Positions 34,905 through 43,967 are shown, numbered from the stretch's first letter. The stretch is 64,000 bases of DNA from an unidentified eubacterium SCB49 (GCA_000170815.1 ABCO01000007.1:103116-167115), one strand, 5' to 3'. Numbers and translations are program-made. Notes: generated by a model not told the origin, from the letters alone.

Positions 34905-35948
34905 TTCCTTAAAATCTTGAGGGTTAACTTCAGAAATTGGCCAGCTCAAAAAATTGTTAGTTAAAGCTAATTGCTCTAGGGTAAAATTATCTTGAGAACA
35001 GCTAGGTACAATCTGCTTATCGTGGAGTCTTTTTGCTAAATACTCTTGCTCAAATTGTCCGGGAGTAGGAATCAAAAACGCCTTTTTGTTTAAAGCTGCT
35101 AGATCCATTATCGTGGTGTAGCCTGAGCGACTAATAATGAGATCGCTTTCGTTTATTAGTTTTTCAATTTCAAGAGTAGTAGCGTAATTTAAGATTTTTA
35201 AATTTCCTTTTGAGCTCCATTTCTGCTTGTCTTCAACAACTCCTTGTATGAGTGCTACTTTTTTGTTTGAATGAGCTAATTGCGAGATTAATTTTTCTTC
35301 TAGTAAAGTTCGTTGCGGTTCTGGTCCCGACAGTACAGCAAGAATATCATAAGATTTACGTGTCGCTTTTGGTGTCATTCTAGAAAGCGGCCCTATATGT
35401 TTAACAAGCTTATTTAATTTATTTACATGACCCAAACGGCCACTTAAATTGGGTTCTTTTTTATAATCTGGAACCCAACAAGCGTCAAATTTCACAATGT
35501 ATTTTTGATGTAATTTGCTGCTCAGTAATGTTGTATTTCCCGTGGGCACTCTTAGCTGGTGTGTTATATACACACAGGGTATGTTTTTGTTTCTTACGCC
35601 GAGTCTATTGTCGCTAATAATGCCGTTAATAGTGCCTTTTTCTACTAGTTGGTCGATGATTTTTTTCTCTCTTTTAACGGCAGTATATAGCTTCGGAAAT
35701 TTTAAGACCATATGCCATGTAAACAAGCTCCCGTTTTTCGGGTAAGTAATATTGTAAGAAGGTAAAATTACCGATGGTAAGGCTGGGAATTCCTGTTTTA
35801 ATAATTTTAACGCAGCCCCATCGCTAGCTAGAATAACGTTATAGTTGTGTGCTAATAAGGCTTTAATTATCGGAATACATCGCGTAGCATGCCCTAAACC
35901 CCAATTTAATGGAGCTACAAGTATGGTCTTTTTTATTGAAGTACTCAA
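34887..35948 (-). CDS. GT-B fold glycosyltransferase, MurG/GT28-like
   Basis: A 353-residue predicted glycosyltransferase. The N-terminal motif VAPLNWGLGHATRCIPIIKAL holds the G-x-G-H-x-x-R pattern of UDP-GlcNAc-type GT-B enzymes. The C-terminal donor-binding block is SRSGYTTIMDLAALNKKAFLIPTPGQFEQEYLAKRL, typical of GT28 proteins. It probably adds a sugar to a lipid or envelope polymer at the membrane. No ATG lies upstream of the first motif; TTG 35948 is the start. It converges on and overlaps the histidine kinase gene by 18 bases. Acceptor unknown. Confidence 0.78.
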   Translation of the reverse strand: MSTSIKKTILVAPLNWGLGHATRCIPIIKALLAHNYNVILASDGAALKLLKQEFPALPSVILPSYNITYPKNGSLFTWHMVLKFPKLYTAVKREKKIIDQLVEKGTINGIISDNRLGVRNKNIPCVYITHQLRVPTGNTTLLSSKLHQKYIVKFDACWVPDYKKEPNLSGRLGHVNKLNKLVKHIGPLSRMTPKATRKSYDILAVLSGPEPQRTLLEEKLISQLAHSNKKVALIQGVVEDKQKWSSKGNLKILNYATTLEIEKLINESDLIISRSGYTTIMDLAALNKKAFLIPTPGQFEQEYLAKRLHDKQIVPSCSQDNFTLEQLALTNNFLSWPISEVNPQDFKELFSIF

Positions 35949-36058
35949 CGAGGCAAAATTTTAATCGTAAAGATAACTGTTAAAAATACAATTTCTATTT
36001 CCGAAGCAAGACAAAAAGAGTATCGATAACAAAGGAGTGTCTACTCTAATTAAAAGCT

Positions 36059-36066
36059 TATTTTTG
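36059..36066 (+). promoter_or_regulatory. -7 promoter element of trmB
   Basis: TATTTTTG, 16 bases before the GTG start of trmB. Confidence 0.5.
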
Positions 36067-36082
36067 CAACAAAATTTTAAAG

Positions 36083-36763
36083 GTGGGAAGTAAAAATAAA
36101 CTCAAAAGATTCAGGGAAAATGAAACGTTTTCAAATGTAATTCAACCTACACGTGAAGAAGCGGTTACAGATGGGCTTAATTTAAAAGGAAATTGGAATA
36201 AAAATTTCTTTAAAAATGATAATCCTATAGTCTTAGAATTAGGTTGTGGTAAAGGCGAATACACAGTAGGGTTAGCTGAAAAATATCCAAACAAAAATTT
36301 TATTGGGGTTGATATTAAAGGTGCTCGCTTTTGGCGTGGTGCAAAAACAGCATTAGAAGAAGGAATGGCTAATGTAGGTTTTTTAAGAACCCAAATTGAG
36401 CTCATAGAAAATATGTTTGCTGAAAATGAAGTCGATGAAATCTGGATTACTTTTCCGGACCCACAGATAAAATATAAGCGCACAAAACATCGCTTAACAA
36501 ATGAAGACTTTTTTACAAAATACAAAAAGATATTAAAGCCTAATGGGATCATGCACCTTAAAACAGACAGTGAGTTTATGCACGGTTACACCTTAGGGTT
36601 GTTGCATGGATTACGTCTTCCTATTCACTTTGCACATCATGATGTGTATGGTATTGGGGATGAAGCTCCAGATGAGGTTGTGGGAATCCAAACGTTTTAT
36701 GAAAAACAATATTTAGAGATTAATAAAAGAATAACTTATATCAGGTTTTCTTTAGACTCATAA
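36083..36763 (+). CDS. trmB: tRNA (guanine(46)-N7)-methyltransferase
   Basis: A 226-residue SAM-dependent enzyme that methylates G46 in the variable loop of tRNAs. The SAM-binding motif is PIVLELGCGKGEYTVGLA, the second acidic site is FIGVDIKGARFWRGAKTA, and the catalytic/tRNA block is EIWITFPDPQIKYKRTKHRL. The start is GTG at 36083 (GSKNKLKRFRENETF), which agrees with the conserved flavobacterial N-terminus; no ATG fits. It is followed by a LysE-type exporter gene 33 bases downstream. Confidence 0.95.
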   Translation: MGSKNKLKRFRENETFSNVIQPTREEAVTDGLNLKGNWNKNFFKNDNPIVLELGCGKGEYTVGLAEKYPNKNFIGVDIKGARFWRGAKTALEEGMANVGFLRTQIELIENMFAENEVDEIWITFPDPQIKYKRTKHRLTNEDFFTKYKKILKPNGIMHLKTDSEFMHGYTLGLLHGLRLPIHFAHHDVYGIGDEAPDEVVGIQTFYEKQYLEINKRITYIRFSLDS

Positions 36764-36796
36764 ATTTTGGGTATCTTTCCATAACGAACAGTATTG

Positions 36797-37423
36797 ATGT
36801 CTTTACTTCTCAATTTTATTATCGGTTTTGTAGCCGCATTTATTGGAGTTATTCCGCCGGGATTACTCAATATGTCTGCGGCAAAAATAAGTTTAGAAGA
36901 AGGGCGAAAACAAGCGTATCTTTTTAGTGCGGGTGTTGGTTGTACGGTGTTGATACAAACGTATATTGCGCTTATTGGGGCAAGATACCTAGATAGTAAT
37001 CCAGAAGTTATAGCCATACTTCAAAAAGTAGGCTTAGGTATTTTTATCTGTCTTACCATCTATTTTTTATTCATCGCAAAAGACACTCGAAGAGAAGTGC
37101 CTAAAGAAATGGAGCGCACAAAAACCAATCGTTTTTTTAAAGGTATGATGATTGCGGCTCTTAATTTATTGCCGCTTCCATATTGGGTGTATATAGGGGT
37201 TACTTTTGCAGGCTTTGGTTGGTTTTCTTTTGAGCAACCTAGCCTTATTACTGCCATCATTGGTAGTGCTTTGGGTACAATAGCTATGTTAGCTTTGTAT
37301 ATTAAATTTTTTAAGCGAAAAGAAAATAAACCAAAAGTCCGTACAAATATGAATCTTGTTATTGGTTTGATTACGGCGGTAATTGCAATAATAACAGCGT
37401 TTAAGATATTTACTACTTTATAA
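36797..37423 (+). CDS. LysE-family translocator
   Basis: A 208-residue protein with six hydrophobic helices, of the LysE/RhtB exporter superfamily that exports amino acids or related small molecules. The first helix and loop carry FVAAFIGVIPPGLLNMSAAK, with the conserved P-G-x-x-N pattern. The middle holds GMMIAALNLLPLPYWVY, a second proline-rich conserved helix. A TTG at 36794 precedes the ATG; ATG 36797 is preferred. The stop overlaps the alkyltransferase-like gene by one base. Substrate unknown. Confidence 0.83.
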   Translation: MSLLLNFIIGFVAAFIGVIPPGLLNMSAAKISLEEGRKQAYLFSAGVGCTVLIQTYIALIGARYLDSNPEVIAILQKVGLGIFICLTIYFLFIAKDTRREVPKEMERTKTNRFFKGMMIAALNLLPLPYWVYIGVTFAGFGWFSFEQPSLITAIIGSALGTIAMLALYIKFFKRKENKPKVRTNMNLVIGLITAVIAIITAFKIFTTL

Positions 37424-37761
37424 TGGCAGACACAGGTTTCTTTAAAAAAGTACACGAGACCGCAAAACTCATTCCCTATGGTCGAGTGACTAGTTATGGG
37501 GCAATCGCAAAATATCTAGGTGCAGCAAAAAGTGCTCGTATGGTAGGTTGGGCCATGAATGCTTCGCATAATGATCCAGACATACCTGCGCATCGCGTAG
37601 TGAATAGAGTTGGACTACTCACAGGAAAGCACCATTTTGACGGAACAAATTTAATGCAGCAACTTCTAGAAGCTGAAGGTGTCACTGTAATAGACTTGCA
37701 GATACAAGATTTTAAAACGCTGTTTTGGGATCCCACTATCGAGCTTGGGCCAAAGCAATAA
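37423..37761 (+). CDS. Alkyltransferase-like (ATL) DNA repair protein
   Basis: A 112-residue protein homologous to the DNA-binding domain of O6-alkylguanine-DNA alkyltransferase. The helix-turn-helix region is IPYGRVTSYGAIAKYLG, and the active-site loop reads IPAHRVVNRVG where MGMT has PCHRV. Ala in place of the catalytic Cys is the defining trait of ATL proteins, which bind O6-alkylguanine without removing the alkyl group and hand the lesion to nucleotide excision repair. The length fits ATLs. It is coupled to the LysE-type gene by a TAATG overlap, which may be coincidental. Confidence 0.9.
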   Translation: MADTGFFKKVHETAKLIPYGRVTSYGAIAKYLGAAKSARMVGWAMNASHNDPDIPAHRVVNRVGLLTGKHHFDGTNLMQQLLEAEGVTVIDLQIQDFKTLFWDPTIELGPKQ

Positions 37762-37878
37762 GCGTTGTTTTTACTACCGAAATGTTATAAAAGTTAAGAA
37801 ATACATAATCTATTCAAAATAGATGTGTTGCTTTAAAAAAATGCCTCAATCCCTCTTTATTTTTCGAAGACTAACGAG

Positions 37879-37886
37879 TATATTTG
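37879..37886 (+). promoter_or_regulatory. -7 promoter element of the Mrp operon
   Basis: TATATTTG, an exact -7 match, 28 bases before the Mrp ATG at 37915. Confidence 0.55.
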
Positions 37887-37914
37887 TACTTTAGAAATAG
37901 TCTAAATAAGCGAT

Positions 37915-39054
37915 ATGAAAATTGAAAAAAATACAGTTCTTGAAGCCCTTAAAACGATAACCGTTGCGGGTGAAGGTTCTAATATGGTAGACAGTGGTGC
38001 TGTGACAAATGTAATGATATTTGCAGATGAGGTAATTGTAGATTTAACAATTTCTACTCCTGCATTACATATTAAGAATAGAGCAGAAAAAGATATAAAA
38101 GAAACGATTAAGAATAAAGTTTCTAGTGATGCAAAGGTACAGGTGAATATAAAAGTAGAAGCTCCTGCAAAACCTGAGAATCCAAATTTAATTAAAGGGA
38201 AAGCAATACCTGGTATTAAAAATATTATCGCAGTTGCCTCAGGAAAAGGAGGTGTAGGAAAATCTACAGTAACTTCAAACCTAGCTATTTCATTAGCAAA
38301 AATGGGCTTTAAAGTAGGAATTCTAGATGCAGATATTTACGGACCTTCTATTCCGTTAATGTTTGATGTTTTTAACGAAAGACCACTTTCTGTAAATGTT
38401 GATGGTAAAAGCAAAATGAAACCTGTTGAAAATTACGGGATAAAAGTGCTTTCTATTGGCTTTTTCACAAAACCAAACCAAGCGGTTATTTGGCGTGGGC
38501 CTATGGCGGCAAAAGCTTTAAATCAGTTGATTTTTGATGCAGATTGGGGCGAACTTGACTTTATGTTGTTAGATCTTCCTCCGGGGACAGGAGATATTCA
38601 TTTGAGTATCATGCAGTCTTTACCTATTACGGGTTCTGTAATAGTAAGTACTCCACAAACGGTTGCACTTGCAGATGCACGTAAAGGGGTGGCAATGTTT
38701 AGACAAGATAGTATAGATGTTCCTGTGTTAGGGCTTATTGAGAATATGTCATATTTTACACCAGAAGAACTTCCAGACAATAAATATTATATCTTCGGAA
38801 ATGGAGGTGGAAAAAACCTAGCAGAAGATCTAGATATGCCTTTCTTAGGAGAAATTCCTTTGGTACAGAGCATTCGTGAAGCTGGAGATGTAGGGCATCC
38901 CGCAGCTTTGCAAGAAGGAACACCTATTTCAGAAGCGTTTACGGCTATTACTAGAAATGTAGTAGAAGAAACGGTAAAGAGAAATGAAGACTTACCTGCA
39001 ACAGAGGCGATAAAAATAACAACAATGGCAGGATGTAGTGCCGTAAAAAAATAA
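37915..39054 (+). CDS. Mrp/ApbC-type iron-sulfur cluster carrier ATPase
   Basis: A 379-residue P-loop ATPase that carries and transfers Fe-S clusters. The N-terminal 95 residues form a DUF59/MIP18-like domain. The deviant Walker A is VASGKGGVGKSTVTSNLA (about residues 107-124), with DADIYGPSIP as switch region and LDLPPGTGDIHLS as Walker B. The CxxC expected near the C-terminal third in many Mrp proteins is not evident, which is common in DUF59-fused forms; a terminal MAGCSAVKK carries one Cys. A NifU-like scaffold gene starts two bases later, giving a clear Fe-S assembly operon. Confidence 0.92.
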   Translation: MKIEKNTVLEALKTITVAGEGSNMVDSGAVTNVMIFADEVIVDLTISTPALHIKNRAEKDIKETIKNKVSSDAKVQVNIKVEAPAKPENPNLIKGKAIPGIKNIIAVASGKGGVGKSTVTSNLAISLAKMGFKVGILDADIYGPSIPLMFDVFNERPLSVNVDGKSKMKPVENYGIKVLSIGFFTKPNQAVIWRGPMAAKALNQLIFDADWGELDFMLLDLPPGTGDIHLSIMQSLPITGSVIVSTPQTVALADARKGVAMFRQDSIDVPVLGLIENMSYFTPEELPDNKYYIFGNGGGKNLAEDLDMPFLGEIPLVQSIREAGDVGHPAALQEGTPISEAFTAITRNVVEETVKRNEDLPATEAIKITTMAGCSAVKK

Positions 39055-39055
39055 T

Positions 39056-39298
39056 ATGACAGCAGCAGAACTAAAAACAAAAGTAGAGATTGCATTGGAT
39101 GAAATTCGTCCTTTTTTACAAACAGATGGTGGCGACATTTTGTTGTTGGGTATAGAAGATGGAACTACAGTAAAAGTACAGTTACAAGGTGCTTGTGTGG
39201 GATGTTCTGTAAATCAAATGACCTTAAAGAGTGGTGTAGAAATGACCATTAAAAAACACGCCCCTCAAATAGAAAGAGTGATTAATGTAGAAGGATGA
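39056..39298 (+). CDS. NifU C-terminal-domain protein (Nfu-type Fe-S carrier)
   Basis: An 80-residue stand-alone Nfu domain. The conserved start IRPFLQTDGGDILLLG and the cluster-binding CxxC in LQGACVGCSVNQMTLKSG are both present; a [4Fe-4S] cluster is held between two subunits in characterised homologues. It follows the Mrp gene by one base after its stop, so the carrier ATPase and this scaffold are made together. A 131-base gap then leads to the ferredoxin reductase gene, which continues the redox theme. Confidence 0.93.
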   Translation: MTAAELKTKVEIALDEIRPFLQTDGGDILLLGIEDGTTVKVQLQGACVGCSVNQMTLKSGVEMTIKKHAPQIERVINVEG

Positions 39299-39429
39299 TT
39301 TTTGTCATTTAAAGTGTTGTTTACTTTAAATAAATTTGTCTAAAATAATAAATTAAGCCTTGTTTTTCAGGTACTAAAGGGATCTGTGTAACTGGGTGAT
39401 AAAAATACCCGTCTTCACGGGAACTAAAG

Positions 39430-40482
39430 ATGATTAAAACCGATATACTTATTATTGGAGCAGGTCCTACAGGACTTTTTGCAGTTTTTGAAGCAGGATT
39501 ATTAAAGTTAAAATGTCATTTAATTGATGCATTGCCGCAACCTGGAGGTCAGTGTAGTGAGATTTACCCTAAAAAACCTATTTATGATATACCTGCTTTT
39601 CCAGAGGTATTGGCGGGAGATTTAGTAGATAATCTTATGAAGCAGATTGAAGCATTTCAACCTGGTTTTACATTGGGAGAAAGAGCTCAGACTATCGAAA
39701 AACTTGAAGACGACACTTTTATTGTAACCACGAATAAAGGAACAAAACATCACGCACCTGTAGTGGCAATTGCTGGAGGTCTTGGTAGTTTTGAGCCGAG
39801 AAAACCACCTATTACAAATATTGGAGATTATGAAGATCACGGCGTAGAATATATTATTCGCGATCCAGAGATGTATCGTGGTAAAAAAGTTGTCATTGCT
39901 GGTGGTGGTGATAGCGCCTTAGACTGGTCTATCTTTTTAACGGATATTGCTGAGAGTGTTACTTTAGTGCATAGAAGAAATGAGTTTAGAGGTGCTTTAG
40001 ATTCTGTAGATAAGGTACAAGAATTAAAGGATGCTGGAAAAATAGAGTTGATTACACCTGCAGAAGTAATAGATGTTGTTGGAAATGGAAAGGTTGAAGG
40101 AGTTTCTGTAAAAAGAGGTGCGGAGGTTTTTAATAAAGAATGTGATCATTTTATACCACTTTTTGGTCTAGCGCCTAAGTTGGGACCTATTGCAGACTGG
40201 GGATTAGAAATTGAAAAAAATGCCATTGTTGTAAATAACGCGCTTGATTATCAAACAAACATTCCGGGTATTTACGCCATTGGTGATGTGAACACGTATC
40301 CTGGAAAGTTAAAGCTAATTCTTTGTGGGTTTCACGAAGCGACATTAATGTGCCAGAGTGCTTATAAGCGAATCTTTCCTGATAAGCGTTATGTTATGAA
40401 GTACACTACTGTAGGAGGTGTAGAAGGTTTTGATGGTTCAAAAAAAGAAGCGCCAAAAGCAGTAATAAAAGCGATTAACTAA
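39430..40482 (+). CDS. Ferredoxin--NADP+ reductase, thioredoxin-reductase-like type
   Basis: A 350-residue flavoprotein of the YumC-like ferredoxin-NADP reductase class. The FAD-binding loop is ILIIGAGPTGLFAVFEA, followed by LPQPGGQCSEIYPKKPIYDIP, a fingerprint of this class. The NADPH site is VVIAGGGDSALDW, and the C-terminal FAD motif is GIYAIGDVNTYPGKLKLI. The redox-active CxxC of thioredoxin reductases is absent, as expected. A 2Fe-2S ferredoxin gene begins 36 bases later, a natural electron-transfer partner, and Fe-S carrier genes precede it. Confidence 0.92.
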   Translation: MIKTDILIIGAGPTGLFAVFEAGLLKLKCHLIDALPQPGGQCSEIYPKKPIYDIPAFPEVLAGDLVDNLMKQIEAFQPGFTLGERAQTIEKLEDDTFIVTTNKGTKHHAPVVAIAGGLGSFEPRKPPITNIGDYEDHGVEYIIRDPEMYRGKKVVIAGGGDSALDWSIFLTDIAESVTLVHRRNEFRGALDSVDKVQELKDAGKIELITPAEVIDVVGNGKVEGVSVKRGAEVFNKECDHFIPLFGLAPKLGPIADWGLEIEKNAIVVNNALDYQTNIPGIYAIGDVNTYPGKLKLILCGFHEATLMCQSAYKRIFPDKRYVMKYTTVGGVEGFDGSKKEAPKAVIKAIN

Positions 40483-40518
40483 AAACAAGTCACAGGTATC
40501 TAGATACTAAGTTTTACC

Positions 40519-40848
40519 ATGCAAGACATAACATTACACATAACCGATAGAGAAGGGGTGGAGCACAATATTCAAGCTCCTACAGATATGAATATGAATC
40601 TTATGGAGGTCATTCGTTCTTACGAGTTGGCACCAGAAGGAACTATTGGAATTTGTGGCGGTATGGCTATGTGTGCTTCTTGTCAATGTTATATAGAGAG
40701 TGATCACGACTTACCAGAACAAAATTATGATGAAGAAGCCATGCTAGCAGAGGCTTTTCATGTAAAAGAAAATAGCAGGTTGGGTTGTCAACTTTTTATA
40801 TCTGATGCCTTACACGAACTGAAACTTACCCTTGCTCCAGAGGAATAA
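40519..40848 (+). CDS. 2Fe-2S ferredoxin (adrenodoxin-like)
   Basis: A 109-residue [2Fe-2S] ferredoxin. Cluster ligands lie in ICGGMAMCASCQCYIES (the C-x5-C-x2-C spacing of vertebrate/bacterial ISC-type ferredoxins), with the fourth Cys in ENSRLGCQLF. The sequence DLPEQNYDEEAML between them is typical of the adrenodoxin/putidaredoxin branch. Together with the adjacent ferredoxin reductase it could supply electrons for Fe-S assembly or for a monooxygenase or desaturase; the upstream Mrp and Nfu genes favour the first. Confidence 0.92.
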   Translation: MQDITLHITDREGVEHNIQAPTDMNMNLMEVIRSYELAPEGTIGICGGMAMCASCQCYIESDHDLPEQNYDEEAMLAEAFHVKENSRLGCQLFISDALHELKLTLAPEE

Positions 40849-40935
40849 AGAATACTCGCACTCAAATTTGAAATTCATATAAATGCCAAGTTTTAGCTGC
40901 TAGGGAAATTTACTTGCGCTAGTTTTTGTTTTCTT

Positions 40936-41835
40936 CTAATTTTCAGTTTTATAGTCAATTAATTTTTGAGGTCCTTCTAGTAAAGTGCGAATTACTTGAA
41001 GCATTCCGTTTTCTGAGGTGGCAATATGCCATTTAATTAATGAGATGTTACCGTTTTCAATCTCTAGTCCTGTAATACTTCTTGGGTGTACGCAGCTGCC
41101 GTCGTTAAAATATGCAATATCACCAGGTTTAGGGAATCTAGGACGATGTGTGTGTCCTGTTATTGTAAATAGATTCTTATTGTCAATAATCCATTTTTTT
41201 GTTTTGCGTTCAACCTTTTTTAGTTCCAGGTAGTTTTTTGCTGGACTTGTAGGGTCGCCTATTCCAAAAATTTGTAATTGTCGCCAAAGAACTCTTACCA
41301 TGAATCGATTAAATTTCCAAGCGACATAATTCCACCAGTCTGCTTGATGCCCATGTACTAAGCAGATTTCTTGCTGGGTTTTACTGTGTTTAAGTACAAT
41401 GCCTTCTGTAAAAGTGATTTCAGGAAATAGCGGTTCGTCACGTCCGGTTACTTTATTAAAATAGCTATACAGGTATTTTTTTACGTATTTTTCTTTGAGA
41501 TAAACCATATCGTGATTTCCTACAATCCTATGGAGCCTGTCTTTTTTATAAAAGAGTTGCATTAAATCAAACACGTTTTTATGGGCTTCGTGTATGGATT
41601 TAAAGGTTCTGTTTTCCCATAATTCGTCTCCGTCTCCTAGCTCAAAATACGTGAAGTTTTCCTTGTAATAATGTTTTAAAGCGTGGAAATAAATGTTTCT
41701 ATTGTTAGAAAAATCATCGGCAAAGCTATTGTCTCCTCTGTGGCAGTCGCTAAAAATGATGAATTTTGAGTTGTCATCAAATGCGATGCGCTTTGCTTCT
41801 GTGTATGCTTTTGTTAATCTTTTTGAAGAAGACAT
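40936..41835 (-). CDS. Calcineurin-like metallophosphoesterase
   Basis: A 299-residue phosphoesterase. Metal-binding motifs are in the usual order: FIIFSDCHRGDN (D-x-H), YFELGDGDELWENR (GD-x-x-E/D), RIVGNHDMVY (GNHD), LVHGHQADWW (GH) and FTITGHTHRPRFP (GHTH). The arrangement recalls UDP-2,3-diacylglucosamine hydrolase-like enzymes, but the length and middle region differ, so the substrate is unclear. The C-terminus is basic. It appears monocistronic and converges on the ferredoxin gene across an 87-base gap. Confidence 0.88.
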   Translation of the reverse strand: MSSSKRLTKAYTEAKRIAFDDNSKFIIFSDCHRGDNSFADDFSNNRNIYFHALKHYYKENFTYFELGDGDELWENRTFKSIHEAHKNVFDLMQLFYKKDRLHRIVGNHDMVYLKEKYVKKYLYSYFNKVTGRDEPLFPEITFTEGIVLKHSKTQQEICLVHGHQADWWNYVAWKFNRFMVRVLWRQLQIFGIGDPTSPAKNYLELKKVERKTKKWIIDNKNLFTITGHTHRPRFPKPGDIAYFNDGSCVHPRSITGLEIENGNISLIKWHIATSENGMLQVIRTLLEGPQKLIDYKTEN

Positions 41836-41876
41836 TAATTTTGTTCTTTTTATAAAGATACGATAACAAATAAAAA

Positions 41877-41904
41877 AAGTCGCTATTCTTTAAAATAGCG
41901 ACTT
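41877..41904 (-). terminator. Terminator of the glutaryl-CoA dehydrogenase gene
   Basis: AAGTCGCTATT and its complement form an 11-bp stem. On the minus strand it is followed by a run of seven T residues, as expected downstream of the dehydrogenase gene. Confidence 0.88.
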
Positions 41905-41932
41905 GATAATTTAATAGGTAATGGGTCTAGTT

Positions 41933-43111
41933 TTATTTAAAAGCATTTAAGCCTGTAACGTCTAAACCTGTAATTAATAAATGAATGTCGTGAGTTCCTT
42001 CATAGGTAACAACGCTTTCTAAGTTCATCATATGACGCATAATAGAGTATTCACCAGAAATCCCCATACCACCAAGTATTTGTCTTGCGTCTCTAGCAAT
42101 TTTAAGTGCCATATCTACATTGTTACGCTTTGCCATAGAGATTTGTGCAGATGTAGCTTTGTCCTCATTTTTTAATTGACCTAAACGCAAGCATAATAAT
42201 TGCGCTTTAGTGATTTCGGTAATCATTTCAGCAAGTTTTTTCTGTTGTAGCTGAAACTGTCCAATAGGTTTTCCAAACTGAATACGCTCTTTTGAATATC
42301 TTAAAGCAGTGTCGTAGCAGTCCATCGCTGCTCCTATAACACCCCAAGCAATACCGTAACGTGCAGAATCAAGGCATCCAAGTGGTGCTCCTAATCCAGA
42401 TTTATTAGGCAATAAGTTTTCTTTAGGAACTTTTACGTCCTGAAATATTAACTCTCCTGTTGCACTAGCTCTTAGTGACCATTTGTTATGTGTTTCTGGC
42501 GTAGAGAAACCTTCCATACCGCGTTCTACAACAAGCCCGTGAATACGTCCTTCTTCGTTTTTTGCCCAAACAACAGCAATGTCACAGAAAGGCGAATTTG
42601 AAATCCACATTTTTGCGCCATTCAATAGATAGTGGTCGCCCATATCTTTAAAGTTGGTAACCATTCCGCCTGGGTTACTACCGTGATCTGGTTCTGTTAA
42701 TCCAAAAGAACCTATCCACTCACCAGAGGCAAGTTTAGGTAAGTATTTGTTACGTTGTTCTTCGTTTCCGTATTTCCAGATTGGGTACATTACAAGAGAA
42801 GATTGTACAGATGCAGTAGAGCGTACCCCACTATCACCTCTTTCTATTTCTTGCATAATAAGACCGTAAGAAATCTGGTCAAGACCTGCACCGCCATATT
42901 CTGTTGGGATATAAGGGCCAAAGGCTCCAATATCTGCGAGTCCAGGAATTATAGATTTAGGAAACTTAGCAGCTTGTGCTGCTTCTTCTATTATTGGAGA
43001 AACATCTCGCTTTACCCAAGCACGAGCTGCATCACGAATGAGTTTATGCTCTTCGGTGAGTAGATCGTCTATATTATAATAATCTGGAGCTTCAAATAAG
43101 TCTGGTTTCAT
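41933..43111 (-). CDS. gcdH: Glutaryl-CoA dehydrogenase
   Basis: A 392-residue acyl-CoA dehydrogenase that should oxidise and decarboxylate glutaryl-CoA to crotonyl-CoA, late in lysine and tryptophan breakdown. It resembles human GCDH closely from memory: IERGDSGVRSTASVQSSLVM (with the substrate Arg), SFGLTEPDHGSNPGGM, KWSLRASATGEL, ARYGIAWGVIGAA and RQILGGMGISGEY. The catalytic base Glu lies in VVTYEGTHDIH near the C-terminus. It is monocistronic, with a -7 element upstream and a strong terminator downstream. The saccharopine dehydrogenase-like gene at 20 kb may belong to the same pathway. Confidence 0.92.
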   Translation of the reverse strand: MKPDLFEAPDYYNIDDLLTEEHKLIRDAARAWVKRDVSPIIEEAAQAAKFPKSIIPGLADIGAFGPYIPTEYGGAGLDQISYGLIMQEIERGDSGVRSTASVQSSLVMYPIWKYGNEEQRNKYLPKLASGEWIGSFGLTEPDHGSNPGGMVTNFKDMGDHYLLNGAKMWISNSPFCDIAVVWAKNEEGRIHGLVVERGMEGFSTPETHNKWSLRASATGELIFQDVKVPKENLLPNKSGLGAPLGCLDSARYGIAWGVIGAAMDCYDTALRYSKERIQFGKPIGQFQLQQKKLAEMITEITKAQLLCLRLGQLKNEDKATSAQISMAKRNNVDMALKIARDARQILGGMGISGEYSIMRHMMNLESVVTYEGTHDIHLLITGLDVTGLNAFK

Positions 43112-43210
43112 CTTTATAATGTTTTAGTTGTTAGAAGTCGTAATGCCTAACTGTTCATCTTCGTTTTTGTTAAAACGGGTTAAGGGCATTTCATATTTAC
43201 TTCATTGTTA

Positions 43211-43218
43211 CAAATGTA
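43211..43218 (-). promoter_or_regulatory. -7 promoter element of the glutaryl-CoA dehydrogenase gene
   Basis: On the minus strand this reads TACATTTG, an exact -7 match, about 100 bases before the ATG at 43111. Confidence 0.45.
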
Positions 43219-43238
43219 AAAACCACAAAGCTAAAGAC

Positions 43239-43967
43239 CTACATTTTAAGATAGAAATCTTTCACTAGTGCGGTATAATCTTCTGTATAATCGTGGCGTG
43301 AATTTTCAATCACAATTTCTTCTGAAATTTGCTCGGTTTTCAAAAAGCTAAATTCAAGTAAAACCCTCTTTATTTCTGAAGCAGGAGTGCCACGTACATC
43401 ACATTTCCGAAGTAGGTTTAAGTGTTGTTTTGCTGCAAGTGCCACAAATGATATCTCTTCTTTTTTAGGAAGTATCACACAAAATCTACCTTTCTCTGAA
43501 AGTAAATGTGCTGCGCAAAGTATCAGGTGTTCAAAAGGAAGAGCGTCAGAAAATCTCGCCAAATCACGTTTGTCGTCTTGTGTTTTGTATTCGTCTGTAT
43601 AAAAAGGGGGGTTGCTAATAATAAGGTCGTAGCTGTGTTGCTCTCCTTCTTCGATCATCTCTTGTGCAAATTCTTGCAAAGAGGCGTGATAGCAAAACAA
43701 ACGATCTGCCCAAGGTGATTGCTCAAAATTTTCTGTGCATTGCTCAAAAGCGTCATCGTCTATCTCCACAGCTTCTATTTGCACATGGCGATCTCTTTGT
43801 GCTAGTTGCAAACTTATAACACCGGTACCTGCACCTATGTCTAAAATAGCGTTAGGTAAATGGTCAAGCGATGCCCATGCGCCAAGTAATACACCGTCTG
43901 TGCCTATTTTCATGGCGCAGCGATCTTGAGAGACGGAGAATTGTTTGAATTTAAACGGTTTATTCAT
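43239..43967 (-). CDS. trmN6: tRNA1(Val) (adenine(37)-N6)-methyltransferase
   Basis: A 242-residue SAM-dependent methyltransferase of the YfiC/TrmN6 type that modifies A37 of tRNA-Val. The N-terminus FKFKQFSVSQDRCAMKIGTDGVLLGAW is the family signature. The SAM loop is AILDIGAGTGVISLQLAQR, and the catalytic N-P-P-F/Y motif for adenine N6 methylation is LIISNPPFYTDEYKT. It begins directly after the rimM stop and is the last gene of the rpsP-rimM-trmN6 unit. Confidence 0.93.
   Translation of the reverse strand: MNKPFKFKQFSVSQDRCAMKIGTDGVLLGAWASLDHLPNAILDIGAGTGVISLQLAQRDRHVQIEAVEIDDDAFEQCTENFEQSPWADRLFCYHASLQEFAQEMIEEGEQHSYDLIISNPPFYTDEYKTQDDKRDLARFSDALPFEHLILCAAHLLSEKGRFCVILPKKEEISFVALAAKQHLNLLRKCDVRGTPASEIKRVLLEFSFLKTEQISEEIVIENSRHDYTEDYTALVKDFYLKM

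Noticed and set aside
35999..36010. Word TTTCCGAAGCAA shared with 59402-59413
   Set aside because: Only 12 bases, seen twice, without palindromic structure or common context; possibly a dispersed motif but not supportable here.
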